Shown: in pieces, positions 27,682 through 35,887 of the stretch
Numbering within the stretch: the first letter of the stretch is position 1
Layout of the letters: each line of letters begins with the position of its first letter
DNA from: Nocardia elegans NBRC 108235
Lineage (GTDB): Bacteria > Actinomycetota > Actinomycetes > Mycobacteriales > Mycobacteriaceae
Reading direction: 5' to 3'
Assembly: GCF_001612845.1 (NCBI RefSeq)
Contig: NZ_BDBF01000021.1
Span: forward strand, 1 to 64,000
Length of the DNA stretch: 64,000 bases
Made by a program: the position numbers and the translations under genes
Notes under the pieces: generated by a model
What the model saw: the letters and a program-made list of their open reading frames with translations, nothing else
The model's database searches: none
What the model was told of the DNA's origin: nothing

Positions 27682-28637
27682 GTCGCCGTACAGACCACCG
27701 GCAGGACGAACTCGACATCCGGATCCGCGCGGCCGAGGCCGATGGGTATGCCGTCCATGGTGTCACCGGAACCGAGCGAATGGTCGAACTCGAGTCCGGC
27801 CTCGGCCCGGTGCGTACACGCCTGACCGAGTTCGGTACGGCCGATGAGCGCCCGCCGGTCGTGCTCTTGCACGGAATCGCCTCCGCCACAGTCCTTGCCG
27901 CACCCCTGCTGCCCTATCTGCGCGACCGCCGGGTGATCGCGGTGGACTGGCCCGGGCACGGTCTGTCCGATGCGTGCGTCCTGCCGCCCGGCGTCGATCT
28001 GCGCGCGCACTGCACGGCGGTGCTCGATTCGCTGCTGGACGATATCGGTGCGCCCACCGCGGATATCGTCGGACACTCCATGGGGGCGCAGTTCGCGCTG
28101 TACGGCGCGGCCGAACTCGGGAACCGGATCGGACGCCTGGTGCTGCTCGGTGCACCCGGCGCCGCGTTCGACGGCGTCAAACCGATTCCGGTGATGTGGC
28201 TGCTCGCGATGCCCAAGGCGGGGCCGCTGTTCCTGTCGATGCCGATGTCGGAGCGGGCATTCGAGCGCAGCAACGATCTGACCCTCGGCCGGGACGCGTT
28301 ACGCGACGTGTCGGCCGAACTGGTGCTGGCACTTCGGCTGATCGGCGGCAGGGCCCGGAACGCGGCGAGTATCGCGAGCTTCTTCCGGGCGCTCGTGAAG
28401 AGGTCATCGGTGCGTCCGCACGTGATGGTGCCCACTGACGTACTCGCCCGGCTGCGGCGGCCGATCCAGTTCGTCTGGGGCGACGACGACGTCTTTCTGA
28501 AGCCGCTTGCCGCCGCGCAATCCATCGTGGCGGTACGCGAGGTCAGCCTGCTCCGGCTGCCCGGCGCGGGCCACGCACCGTGGCTCCAGGCGCCCGAGCG
28601 CACGGGACGCGCGATGGCCGATCACCTGCTCGTCTGA
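27678..28637 (+). CDS. alpha/beta hydrolase
   Basis: A 319-residue alpha/beta hydrolase. The oxyanion segment is VVLLHGIA, followed by DWPGHGLSD; the nucleophile Ser134 lies in GHSMG, the acid in WGDDDVF and the His in GAGHAPW. It overlaps the WS/DGAT gene (ATGA), so a role in acylglycerol turnover or acyl transfer is likely, comparable in position with mycobacterial lipQ. The substrate is not determined by sequence. Confidence 0.87.
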   Translation: MSRRTDHRQDELDIRIRAAEADGYAVHGVTGTERMVELESGLGPVRTRLTEFGTADERPPVVLLHGIASATVLAAPLLPYLRDRRVIAVDWPGHGLSDACVLPPGVDLRAHCTAVLDSLLDDIGAPTADIVGHSMGAQFALYGAAELGNRIGRLVLLGAPGAAFDGVKPIPVMWLLAMPKAGPLFLSMPMSERAFERSNDLTLGRDALRDVSAELVLALRLIGGRARNAASIASFFRALVKRSSVRPHVMVPTDVLARLRRPIQFVWGDDDVFLKPLAAAQSIVAVREVSLLRLPGAGHAPWLQAPERTGRAMADHLLV

Positions 28638-28915
28638 GCCGAATACGGTCAGCGGCTTCGAGTGCCACTCGATGGGATGGTCCGAGTAGTCCTTCCGGGG
28701 GATCTTCGAGGGAACCCGGATCGGCGGATCGGTCCGCGAGAGACGATGACATCGCTGACGCGACTCACGTTCGTGGTTTCCGGGAAGGGGACAGCGATGA
28801 CGACGATCAACCACAGCCGACTGTATTCCGTTGGGGGATGCGCGAATCCGGTCCCGAGGGACGGCAGCGTCCTGATGGTCCGGATTGCGCGCTCGGCCGG
28901 AAGGACGGTGGTCTC
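28638..28915 (+). other. 278-bp spacer between hydrolase gene and gpsA
   Basis: No convincing gene. A frame of up to 85 codons (28662-28919) runs to a stop overlapping the gpsA GTG (GTGA), and its best internal start (28797, 40 codons) has a purine-rich stretch before it. Its mixed third-position base use differs from neighbouring genes. It may be a translated leader that couples to gpsA, or it may be nothing. Confidence 0.3.
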
Positions 28916-29932
28916 GTGACTGCCCCGCGGCCGTCGATCGCGGTCCTCGGCGCAGGATCCTGGGCGACGGCGGTGGCATCGATCGTCGCGCGCAACGCAC
29001 CGACCGTGATGTGGGCACGCTCTCCCGAGGTCGCGGCCGAGATCAACCATCAGTCGCGCAACACGCGCTATACAGGCGATCGGCTCCTCCCGCCGAACCT
29101 GCGTGCCACGCCGCATTTGGCCGAAGCCGTGGCCGAAGCCAACATGGTCGTCGTCGGTATTCCCGCACGCGGATTCCGCGCGGTCTTGGCCGAAGCGGCG
29201 GCCTTCATCCGGCCACGCACACCGATCGTCAGCCTGGTCAAGGGACTCGAACAGGGCAGTGACCTGCGCATGACCGAGATCGTCGCCGAGCTGTTGCCGG
29301 GGTGTCCGGCCGGTGTGCTCGCGGGCCCGAACATCGCGCAGGAGATCGTCGAAGGCTATGCGGCGGCGGCCACGCTCGCGATGCCCGATCTGGGTCTCGC
29401 CTGCCGTCTGGCCGAGGTGTTCCGGACGTCTCGCTATCGGGTCTATTCCAGCACCGACGTGGTGGGCGTGGAGTTGTGTGGTGCGTTGAAGAACGTGTTC
29501 GCGATCGCGGCGGGAATGGCGGACGGGGCCGGTGCGGGCTACAACACCAAGGCAATGGTCATCACGCGCTCACTTCGTGAAATGGCAACTCTCGGTTCGG
29601 CACTCGGAGGTGAACCGGCAACATTCAACGGACTCGCGGGCAACGGCGACCTCATCGTGACCTGCATGAGTCCCCTGAGCAGAAACCGCAGACTCGGCGA
29701 AGCGCTCGGCCGCGGCCTGGCCATCGCCGAGGCGCTCGCGACGATTCCCCAGGTGGCCGAGGGGGCCGGTGCCGTCGGTGTGGTCAAGCGGCTCGCCGAC
29801 CAGCAGGGCGTCGAAGCCCCGACCGTCCGCGAGGTGGACGCGGTCGTCAACCGCGGGGCGCGGGCGACGGACGCCTACCGGGGACTGCTGCGGGACGCCC
29901 CCGGCCACGAAACGCACGGACACGCCTGGTGA
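28916..29932 (+). CDS. gpsA: NAD(P)-dependent glycerol-3-phosphate dehydrogenase (GpsA)
   Basis: A 338-residue dehydrogenase that reduces dihydroxyacetone phosphate to glycerol-3-phosphate, the substrate of PlsB encoded upstream. The dinucleotide motif is GAGSWAT (12-18); the conserved lysines are Lys110 (SLVKG) and catalytic Lys192 (GALKNVFAI). AGNGDLIVTC and GRGL follow. The start is GTG, by the N-terminal Rossmann strand and the overlap with an upstream stop. Its position means the run encodes backbone supply, two acylations and a final esterification together. Confidence 0.92.
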   Translation: MTAPRPSIAVLGAGSWATAVASIVARNAPTVMWARSPEVAAEINHQSRNTRYTGDRLLPPNLRATPHLAEAVAEANMVVVGIPARGFRAVLAEAAAFIRPRTPIVSLVKGLEQGSDLRMTEIVAELLPGCPAGVLAGPNIAQEIVEGYAAAATLAMPDLGLACRLAEVFRTSRYRVYSSTDVVGVELCGALKNVFAIAAGMADGAGAGYNTKAMVITRSLREMATLGSALGGEPATFNGLAGNGDLIVTCMSPLSRNRRLGEALGRGLAIAEALATIPQVAEGAGAVGVVKRLADQQGVEAPTVREVDAVVNRGARATDAYRGLLRDAPGHETHGHAW

Positions 29933-30150
29933 CCATCACGAATCATCTGCGGGAAGGACGGTGTTTCGCCGACCGGGTCCCGGGGTGGGGACTCGACCGG
30001 CAGGCGCCGATACCGAACTTTCGTAAAGCGCCGACATTTGGACTGACCTTAATTAAGATCCGATTAAAGAGGACGTCGGCGCGCGGAACACCGCGTCCAC
30101 CGATGGCGCGGCGGAGCCTGCGTCGATAACAGACCAGATGGAGAGGCTCG

Positions 30151-31023
30151 ATGAGCACCAGGACCGAATTCCGATTCGAAGGGCGTGAGGGCCAGCAGAT
30201 CGTCGGTTATCGCTGGGAGCCGGCCCGTGCGCCCCGTGGCGTCGTGCAGGTGATTCACGGCCTCGGCGAACATCTGCGTCGTTACGAGCATCTTGCGCAG
30301 ACGCTCACCGGAGCCGGGTTCTTCGTACACGGTTACGACAGCCGCGGACACGGGCAGACGATCTCTCCTGGCTCGGAGCCCGGTGTGATCGGCGCCGACG
30401 GATGGGCGCGTTCGATCGAGGACATCGATGTTCTGGTCGATCGCGGACGCGCCGAATTCCCGGGCCTGCCGTTGGTGCTGTTCGCGCACAGCATGGGCTC
30501 GTTCGCCACTCAGCAGTATCTGCTCGATCACAGCGCCCGCGTGGATGCGGTCGCCCTGTCAGGTACGAGTGCCCTCGACCTCATCGAGCCGGCCCTCGAC
30601 CTGGACGCCGGGGTCGGCCTGAACGGTTTCAACGCTCCGTTCGAACCCAGCCGCACCGGCTTCGAATGGCTTTCCCGTGACGAGCACCAAGTAGACCTCT
30701 ACGTAGCGGATCCGCTGTGCGGATTCGCCTACGACACCGACGGTATGAAAGCGGTGTTCGCGGGGGCCCGGCAAGCGGCGGATCCGGACGGCCTTGCCGC
30801 CATCCGCTCCGACCTGCCCCTCTACATCGCCGTCGGCGATCAGGATCCTGTCAACGGACAGCTCACACTGGTGAACGCACTGGTCGAGCGCTACCGCGCG
30901 GCCGGGCTCACCGATGTCGAATTGCGCACGTACCCGGGCGCACGCCACGAGATCCTGAATGAAACGAATCGCGACGAGGTCGAGGGTGACCTGCTCGCGT
31001 GGCTCGACCGTGTCACTGCCTGA
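30151..31023 (+). CDS. alpha/beta hydrolase, monoacylglycerol lipase/lysophospholipase type
   Basis: A 290-residue serine hydrolase. It has HGLGEHLRRYEHLA, YDSRGHGQT, nucleophile Ser114 in AHSMGSF, the acid in GDQDPVN and the His in GARHEIL. These are hallmarks of the monoacylglycerol lipase/PldB family. It is cytosolic by lack of a signal peptide. The 218 bp upstream hold no gene and may contain its promoter. A decayed paralogue lies at 32887-33737 on the other strand. It probably recycles monoacylglycerol near the glycerolipid genes. Confidence 0.88.
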   Translation: MSTRTEFRFEGREGQQIVGYRWEPARAPRGVVQVIHGLGEHLRRYEHLAQTLTGAGFFVHGYDSRGHGQTISPGSEPGVIGADGWARSIEDIDVLVDRGRAEFPGLPLVLFAHSMGSFATQQYLLDHSARVDAVALSGTSALDLIEPALDLDAGVGLNGFNAPFEPSRTGFEWLSRDEHQVDLYVADPLCGFAYDTDGMKAVFAGARQAADPDGLAAIRSDLPLYIAVGDQDPVNGQLTLVNALVERYRAAGLTDVELRTYPGARHEILNETNRDEVEGDLLAWLDRVTA

Positions 31024-31083
31024 TCGCCGCGGGCGCCGAACAGCGCCTGCCGATCTCCCACCGAGGATGTTTGGGGATCCGGA

Positions 31084-32052
31084 ATGAAAGCTCTTCGTAG
31101 TTTCGCGGTACTTGCCGTAGGGCTCGGCCTGGCGTGGGCAGGAGCCCCGCCGGGCTCGGCCGATGCGACCGGGCCTGCTTTCACGGTTCCGGAGCAGCAG
31201 CTCGCGAGCGCGGTGCACTGTGACGACGGCGCGAGGTCGGGGACGCGAACGACGGTTCTGTTGATTCCGGGGACGGGTGGGACACCGGAAGAGGTGTGGT
31301 CGTGGAACTACGAAAGAGCCCTTCCCGCAGCGGGATACGGTGTGTGCACGGTCGCTCTGCCGGACCGGTCGCTGCGTTCCTTCGCGACGTCGGCAGAGTA
31401 CGCGGCCTACGCGGCAATCCACGCCCATGAGATTTCGGGGCGTCCCATCGCGATCATCGGTCATAGCCAGGGCGGCCTCATGGCGGCGTGGATCGCGAAA
31501 TTCTGGCCGGGGGTCGCCGCCGTCACCTCCGACGTCGTCGGGCTCGCGGCGCCGCTCGACGGCACGGCATTGGCCGATACGTTGTGCGCGAGCCGAACGT
31601 GCTCGCCCATCTCGTGGCAGATGGGCACCGAATCGCAGGTCACGCGCGCCTTCCGCAACGCCCCGCTGCCGTCCGGACCGGCGTACACCTCGATCGCCTC
31701 CTATCAGGACGAGGTCGTCTTTCCGCAGCCGGCCGCGTCGTCGTCACCCGGCGTGCGCACAGTCGTGATTCAGGATGTCTGCCCCACGCACGTCGCCGAC
31801 CATGGGACGTTGCTGATCGACTCGGCAGCATATGGAGTGGTGCTCGATGCGCTGAGCCACCCCGGTCCCGCGGAGCCGAGTCGAGTAGACCACTCGGTGT
31901 GCGGGCAGCCGACAATGCCGGACTTGGATCTGTCCGGCATGGCTCGGTTCTCGGCCACTCTCACCGCGCTGTTCGACGGGTTGCTGAATCCCGCGAACTG
32001 GGTTCCGGCCGAGCCGCCGCTGCCGTATTACGCCCAGCCGTACGGCCGCTGA
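31084..32052 (+). CDS. secreted lipase/esterase
   Basis: A 322-residue exported hydrolase. Residues 1-27 form a signal peptide (MKALRSFAVLAVGLGLAWAG, cleavage near GSADA). The mature part has LLIPGTGGTPEEVW, nucleophile Ser128 in IGHSQGG, several Cys suitable for disulphides, and a His in THVADHGTL. The pattern matches actinobacterial lipases related to the CalB-like group. It would release fatty acids outside the cell for uptake. It follows the lysophospholipase by 60 bp and may be co-transcribed. Confidence 0.85.
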   Translation: MKALRSFAVLAVGLGLAWAGAPPGSADATGPAFTVPEQQLASAVHCDDGARSGTRTTVLLIPGTGGTPEEVWSWNYERALPAAGYGVCTVALPDRSLRSFATSAEYAAYAAIHAHEISGRPIAIIGHSQGGLMAAWIAKFWPGVAAVTSDVVGLAAPLDGTALADTLCASRTCSPISWQMGTESQVTRAFRNAPLPSGPAYTSIASYQDEVVFPQPAASSSPGVRTVVIQDVCPTHVADHGTLLIDSAAYGVVLDALSHPGPAEPSRVDHSVCGQPTMPDLDLSGMARFSATLTALFDGLLNPANWVPAEPPLPYYAQPYGR

Positions 32053-32146
32053 TACACCTGTCACTCGATGCGGACGTCGTGACCGCAACCGAGCTGTACG
32101 ACGTCGGTACTCGGCGGGCCCGGATGCCGGATCGAGCTAGTGTTCT

Positions 32147-32825
32147 TTGGTCGACCCAGTTGCGGACGTCTCCCTCCAGGGCCGCAACGCTTTTGTGGAC
32201 GCTGCGCCGTAGTAGTTGCTGGGTGCAGAGGGTGAACCAGCGTTCGACCTGGTTGAGCCACGAAGATCCGGTCGGGGTGAAGTGCACCGTGGAATCGTGG
32301 ATGCGCGGCGAGGCATCGCTGGACCAGCGGGGTCTTGTGGGTGGCGTAGTTGTCGCAAACCACGTGCACATCCAGTTCGGCGGGCACGGCATTGTCGATG
32401 CTGGTCAATAACTTGCGGAACTCGGTTGCGCGATGTCGTCGGTGCAGTTCACCGATCACGGTGCCGTCGGCGATGTTGAAACGCGGCGAACAGGCTGGTC
32501 GTGCCGTGCCGTGCCGGGCGTAGTCGCGGGTGCGGCGCTCGGGCATACCCGGCATCATCGGCAGCACCGGCTGCGACCGATCCAGAGCCTGGATCTGCGA
32601 CTTCTCGTCCACGCACAGCACGACCGCCCGCTCGGGCGGATTATGGTACAGGCCCCACCTGCGCCGCAACATGGGTGTTGAACGCACCCGGCTCGGCACA
32701 GGCCAGCACCGCAACGCATACGCCTGCGTCGACGTCGCCGCCCGCGCACCCCGCACCAACTCCCGACGCTGCGCCTCGGTCACCACCAAATCCGGCCCCG
32801 ACCTCGGCCGCCCCGTCCTCGCCAC
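32147..32825 (-). pseudogene. IS630-family transposase remnant
   Basis: Starts at a GTG with MARTGRPRSGPDLVV, typical of actinobacterial IS630 transposases. The chain is broken soon after residue 40 by a frame change. About 120 residues (the second half of the helix-turn-helix domain and the region before the DDE core) are deleted up to GLYHNPPERAVVLCVDEKSQ. A +1 shift near 32285-32291 then moves the frame before HFTPTGSSWLNQVERWF. The expected C-terminal end after NWVDQ is absent. It cannot encode an active transposase. No clear terminal repeats remain. It separates the lipase from a decayed hydrolase copy. Confidence 0.85.
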
Positions 32826-32886
32826 CGACGAATCCTACGATTACACAACGGATTTCAGGCGCAGAACACTGGAGGCCGAGTCGATT

Positions 32887-33737
32887 TCACGACAACCGGT
32901 TGCTCAGCCAAGCAGCGAGATCAGCGATGACTTCGGCCCGGTTCGTCTCGTTCAGAATTTCGTGTCTGGCGCCGGAATAGGCACGTGCGGTGACGTCCGC
33001 GACTCCGGCGGCGCGCAGACGCTCGGCCAGCGGTTCGAACAGTGCGAGGCCGGCGTTGGCAGGGTCCTGATCGCCGACGGCCAGGTAGATGGGCAGGTCC
33101 GGCCGGATGGTGGCGACGGGTGGCGGGCTCGGCTAGGGCGCGGCGCGGGCGCCCGCGAACATATCGCGGGCGCCAGCCTGGTCCACGCCGAATCCGCACG
33201 TGGGATCGGCGACGTACTCGTCGACGATCGCAGTGTCGCGGCTGATCCAGTCGAAGTCGGTCCGCTGCGGCTGGAACGGGGCGTCGAACATCGCCAGGTC
33301 GAGTGCGGGCTCGAATGGGTCCAGAGCTGCGGTAGCGGTCAAGGCCACGGCGTCGACGGATGCACTCGATGTCAACAGAAACTGTTGTGTCGCAAACGAA
33401 CCCATGCTGTGGGCGATGAGCCCAGACGGTTGCCCGGATGCCGGGCGAGGATCTGATCGCCGACCGACCCTATGTCTGCTACCAGTGCGGCCCAGCCGTC
33501 CTGGCCGAGCTCCCCCAACTCGCCAGTTGTCGAGGATCCATGGCCACGATGGTCGTAGGCGTAGACGACAAATCCGGTGGCGGCCAGTTGTTCGGCGAGT
33601 GGTGTGTAGCGCAGCGCGTGCTCGCCCATTCCGTGCACGATCTGGATAGCGGCCACCGGGGTCTGGTCAGGGGACCAGCGGTAGCCGGTCAGGTCCAGTC
33701 CGCCTCGACCGTGGAACGTGAGTGTAGTGAACGACAT
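32887..33737 (-). pseudogene. decayed lysophospholipase/monoacylglycerol lipase
   Basis: A 284-codon stretch paralogous along its length to the intact gene at 30151-31023. The start MSFTTLTFHGRGGLDL, HGMGEHALRY and YDHRGHG are fine. One base is then missing near 33418-33423, between RHPGNRL and the AHSMGSFATQQFLL nucleophile motif. An in-frame TAG at 33133-33135 follows, after MFAGARAAP. The same frame then continues through IYLAVGDQDP and YSGARHEILNETNRAE to a normal stop at 32887. Two lesions make loss of function likely, unless both are sequence errors. Confidence 0.8.
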
Positions 33738-33769
33738 CGCTATCCTTACCGGTTGGCATCCGTCGATGG

Positions 33770-34027
33770 TCAGGCGGCCGCGAGGACCTGCTCCAGTCGC
33801 GCTTCGAACTCTCGCCGGGACAGTCCGAATCGAGTGAAGGTCTCTTCCTCCGGCGGGCCGCCGAACGGGAGCCAGATGGCGGCCAAGCGGATCATCTCCA
33901 ACGCCTCGTCGTAGGCGTAGGGAGTCGGCGCTTTCGTCGTGCGGCGTGGCACGTCACGGTTCAGGTGATATCTGCGGATGCGCTGCGCGAGTAGTAGTCG
34001 AGTCTGCGAAGGCGGCGTGGCTCGCAT
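33770..34027 (-). CDS. hypothetical protein, 85 residues
   Basis: Not assigned. The first 30 residues are basic (many Arg). The rest is a compact helical segment: YDEALEMIRLAAIWLPFGGPPEEETFTRFGLSRREFEARLEQVL. The phrase with a flexible Gly-Gly-Pro-Pro and a following helix-turn-helix-like FTRFGLSRREFEARL is seen in small actinobacterial proteins of unknown role. A near-perfect TGGTTAGACCA palindrome lies 38 bp upstream, so it may belong to the GntR regulon. Confidence 0.6.
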   Translation of the reverse strand: MRATPPSQTRLLLAQRIRRYHLNRDVPRRTTKAPTPYAYDEALEMIRLAAIWLPFGGPPEEETFTRFGLSRREFEARLEQVLAAA

Positions 34028-34064
34028 TGTTTCTCTCTGGAACCTTCATCTGTATGTGGAGAAC

Positions 34065-34089
34065 GATATTATGGTTAGACCATAATATC
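34065..34089. promoter_or_regulatory. GntR/FadR-type operator
   Basis: GATATTATGG-N5-CCATAATATC, a perfect 10-bp inverted repeat whose centre reads TGGTTAGACCA. It is the longest of the family of TGGT-N3-ACCA sites in this region. It lies 38 bp upstream of the 85-residue hypothetical gene, in an AT-rich patch that stands out from the surrounding GC-rich DNA. Confidence 0.7.
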
Positions 34090-34141
34090 TCTGTTCCAGA
34101 GTGTCGGCAATGATCGGATGTCGCTGACCAGGCTGCGCTGC

Positions 34142-34363
34142 TCAAGAGGCGAGGAATAGCCGCTCGCAGGGCAGGCGGGGGAGCAGCCCGCGGTGCTCGA
34201 CGGTGCTGCGGACCAATTCGATTGTGCACCAACGTCTGTGCGAGCATTCGCGAATGAAGTTGCGGGCCGCCGCGGCTGTTGTCGTGAAGTCGAGGGGTAC
34301 ACCTGCCAGCCAGACTCGCACGTGCACATCTCCCTCGTGTGGGATCCATGGCAACTCGGTCAT
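34142..34363 (-). CDS. hypothetical protein, 73 residues
   Basis: Not assigned. The ATG at 34363 has GGAG upstream and gives MTELPWIPHEGDVHVRVWLAGVPLDFTTTAAAARNFI (read as strand, strand, helix) followed by a Cys-rich, basic tail. The beta-beta-alpha start with GVPLDF resembles small actinobacterial proteins without known role. It lies on the same strand as its neighbours. A longer frame upstream to 34480 exists but has no start support. Confidence 0.45.
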   Translation of the reverse strand: MTELPWIPHEGDVHVRVWLAGVPLDFTTTAAAARNFIRECSHRRWCTIELVRSTVEHRGLLPRLPCERLFLAS

Positions 34364-34604
34364 GATGACGTCTCCGGAAGGCGGTGGGGGAGACGGCGGG
34401 CTCGCGTGCGGTCTCTTATGCGCCAACGCTGCGCGCGCACTTCTTCGGCGTGACATGTGGCTGGCCGACATCGAGCGCACGTATCACTGAAGTCTCCTCG
34501 TTTCGATTCATCATCCGTCGAGGTGAGTGTCGGGCGCAGCCCCTCTTCGGTGGGTTCTCCTCCTCCTCGAGAGGTATAGAAACGCGGATCAGCTATGCCG
34601 CTGT

Positions 34605-35759
34605 TCACAGCGACACAGTTCCGCGGGCGAAAATATCTCGGGCGATGATCTTCTTCTGGATCTCTGCGGTGCCGTCGGCGACCAGATATGCCATGACATC
34701 CCGGAAACGTTGCTGCAGCGGGAATTCGACGGAGTAGCCGAGATTGCCGTGGATACGCATCGCGGCCTCGATGGCGTTCTTGGCGACGATGGGCGGCCAC
34801 CACTTGCTCATCGAGGCCAGGGCGGTGTGCGGGCGTTCGTTCTCTCGCGACCACAACGCGCGATAGCAGATCCACCGGGCGCCCTCGATGTAGGTGGCAT
34901 GTTCGGCGAGTTGGAAGGAGACTCCCTGATTCTCCGAGATGGGTTTTCCGAACGCGTGGCGTTGCTGGGCGTATTCGGCGGCTTCTTCGAGGCTCTGCTT
35001 AGCGGCCCCGAGGCAGAGAAGGCCCAATGCTGCGCGGCTGAAGTCGAAATGGTTCATCACGGAACGAAATCCGTGCCCCTCTTCGCCGACGAGGTGGGTG
35101 CTCGGCACGAAGACGTCGTCGAAATGCAGCGCGCCCCAGCCCAGTGGGAGGCAACCCATGCCTGGCATATGACTACGGGCAACGCCGGGAGAATCCAGTG
35201 GAACGACGAAACAGCTGATTCCGGTCGAGCGGGCGGTGCCGCCTTCCCGGGCATAGACGAGTGCGACGGTGGCGTTCATCGCCCACGAGATAGCCGTCTT
35301 CTCGCCGTTGAGCTTCCAGCCACCCGGGACCGCTGTCGCGGTGGTGCGCAGACCGGCCGAATCCGAACCCGAACCGGGCTCGGTCAGTGCGATCGCGATC
35401 GTCTCCTCGCCGGCTATCAGCGGAGGGAGATAGCGCTCCTGAACTTCGCGTGACGCGTGGGCCAGTTGCGATCCCGACAGTCCGATCTGCACGGGTACGC
35501 CCGCCAGATTGACGTCGCCGTAAGCCAGGGTTTCGGTGGCCAGGCCGAGCAGGATCGGATCCTCTGCGCCGGTGCCGCCGTACTCCTCGGGTAGGCCGAT
35601 TCCGAGCAAGCCCAGATCGCCGAGCTTTTTGTAGATATCGAACGGGAATTCGGCTGATGCTGCCCGATCGCGGTATCCCGGTAACAGCACATGCCGGCTG
35701 AACGAATCGAGAGTCTTGCGGAACTCTTCGTGTTCGTCGGCGAAATCGAAGGACACCAT
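34605..35759 (-). CDS. acyl-CoA dehydrogenase with Asp at the C-terminal catalytic position
   Basis: A 384-residue flavoenzyme: GLPEEYGGTGAED, TEPGSGSDSAGLRTTA (FAD/substrate loop), NGEKTAISWA, QQRHAFGKPI, and HGNLGYSVEFPLQQRFRDV. Where most members have Tyr-Glu-Gly-Thr, it has Ala-Asp362-Gly-Thr, and the alternative isovaleryl-type position carries Ser241. Asp as base is reported for some cyclohexene-carboxyl-CoA dehydrogenases (from memory), which suits the island. The start at 35759 follows a GAGAGGAC site; a GntR-type operator sits 21 bp upstream. Further upstream the frame is non-coding. Confidence 0.88.
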   Translation of the reverse strand: MVSFDFADEHEEFRKTLDSFSRHVLLPGYRDRAASAEFPFDIYKKLGDLGLLGIGLPEEYGGTGAEDPILLGLATETLAYGDVNLAGVPVQIGLSGSQLAHASREVQERYLPPLIAGEETIAIALTEPGSGSDSAGLRTTATAVPGGWKLNGEKTAISWAMNATVALVYAREGGTARSTGISCFVVPLDSPGVARSHMPGMGCLPLGWGALHFDDVFVPSTHLVGEEGHGFRSVMNHFDFSRAALGLLCLGAAKQSLEEAAEYAQQRHAFGKPISENQGVSFQLAEHATYIEGARWICYRALWSRENERPHTALASMSKWWPPIVAKNAIEAAMRIHGNLGYSVEFPLQQRFRDVMAYLVADGTAEIQKKIIARDIFARGTVSL

Positions 35760-35779
35760 CGGGTCCGTCCTCTCACTTA

Positions 35780-35790
35780 TGGTCAGACCT
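35780..35790. promoter_or_regulatory. GntR/FadR-type operator
   Basis: TGGTCAGACCT, within TTATGGTCAGACCTATAT, 21 bp before the acyl-CoA dehydrogenase start, so occupancy would block transcription or its start. The same spacing to a start occurs at 50105-50115. Confidence 0.72.
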
Positions 35791-35887
35791 ATATTAACAT
35801 CGGTCCATGTGAAAGGGGGTGCCCGCGGTTCGGGACTGTCCGGTGGCGGTGAGCGTGATGGCCCCGCCGAGCCATCACGCAAACCGG

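Noticed and set aside
28662-28919. An 85-codon frame ending in a GTGA overlap with gpsA
   Set aside because: No strong ribosome site at the outer starts, mixed codon third positions and no recognisable pattern. Kept only as a possible leader.
32053-32886. An active insertion sequence
   Set aside because: The transposase is internally deleted, frameshifted and truncated, and no matching terminal inverted repeats or target duplication were found.
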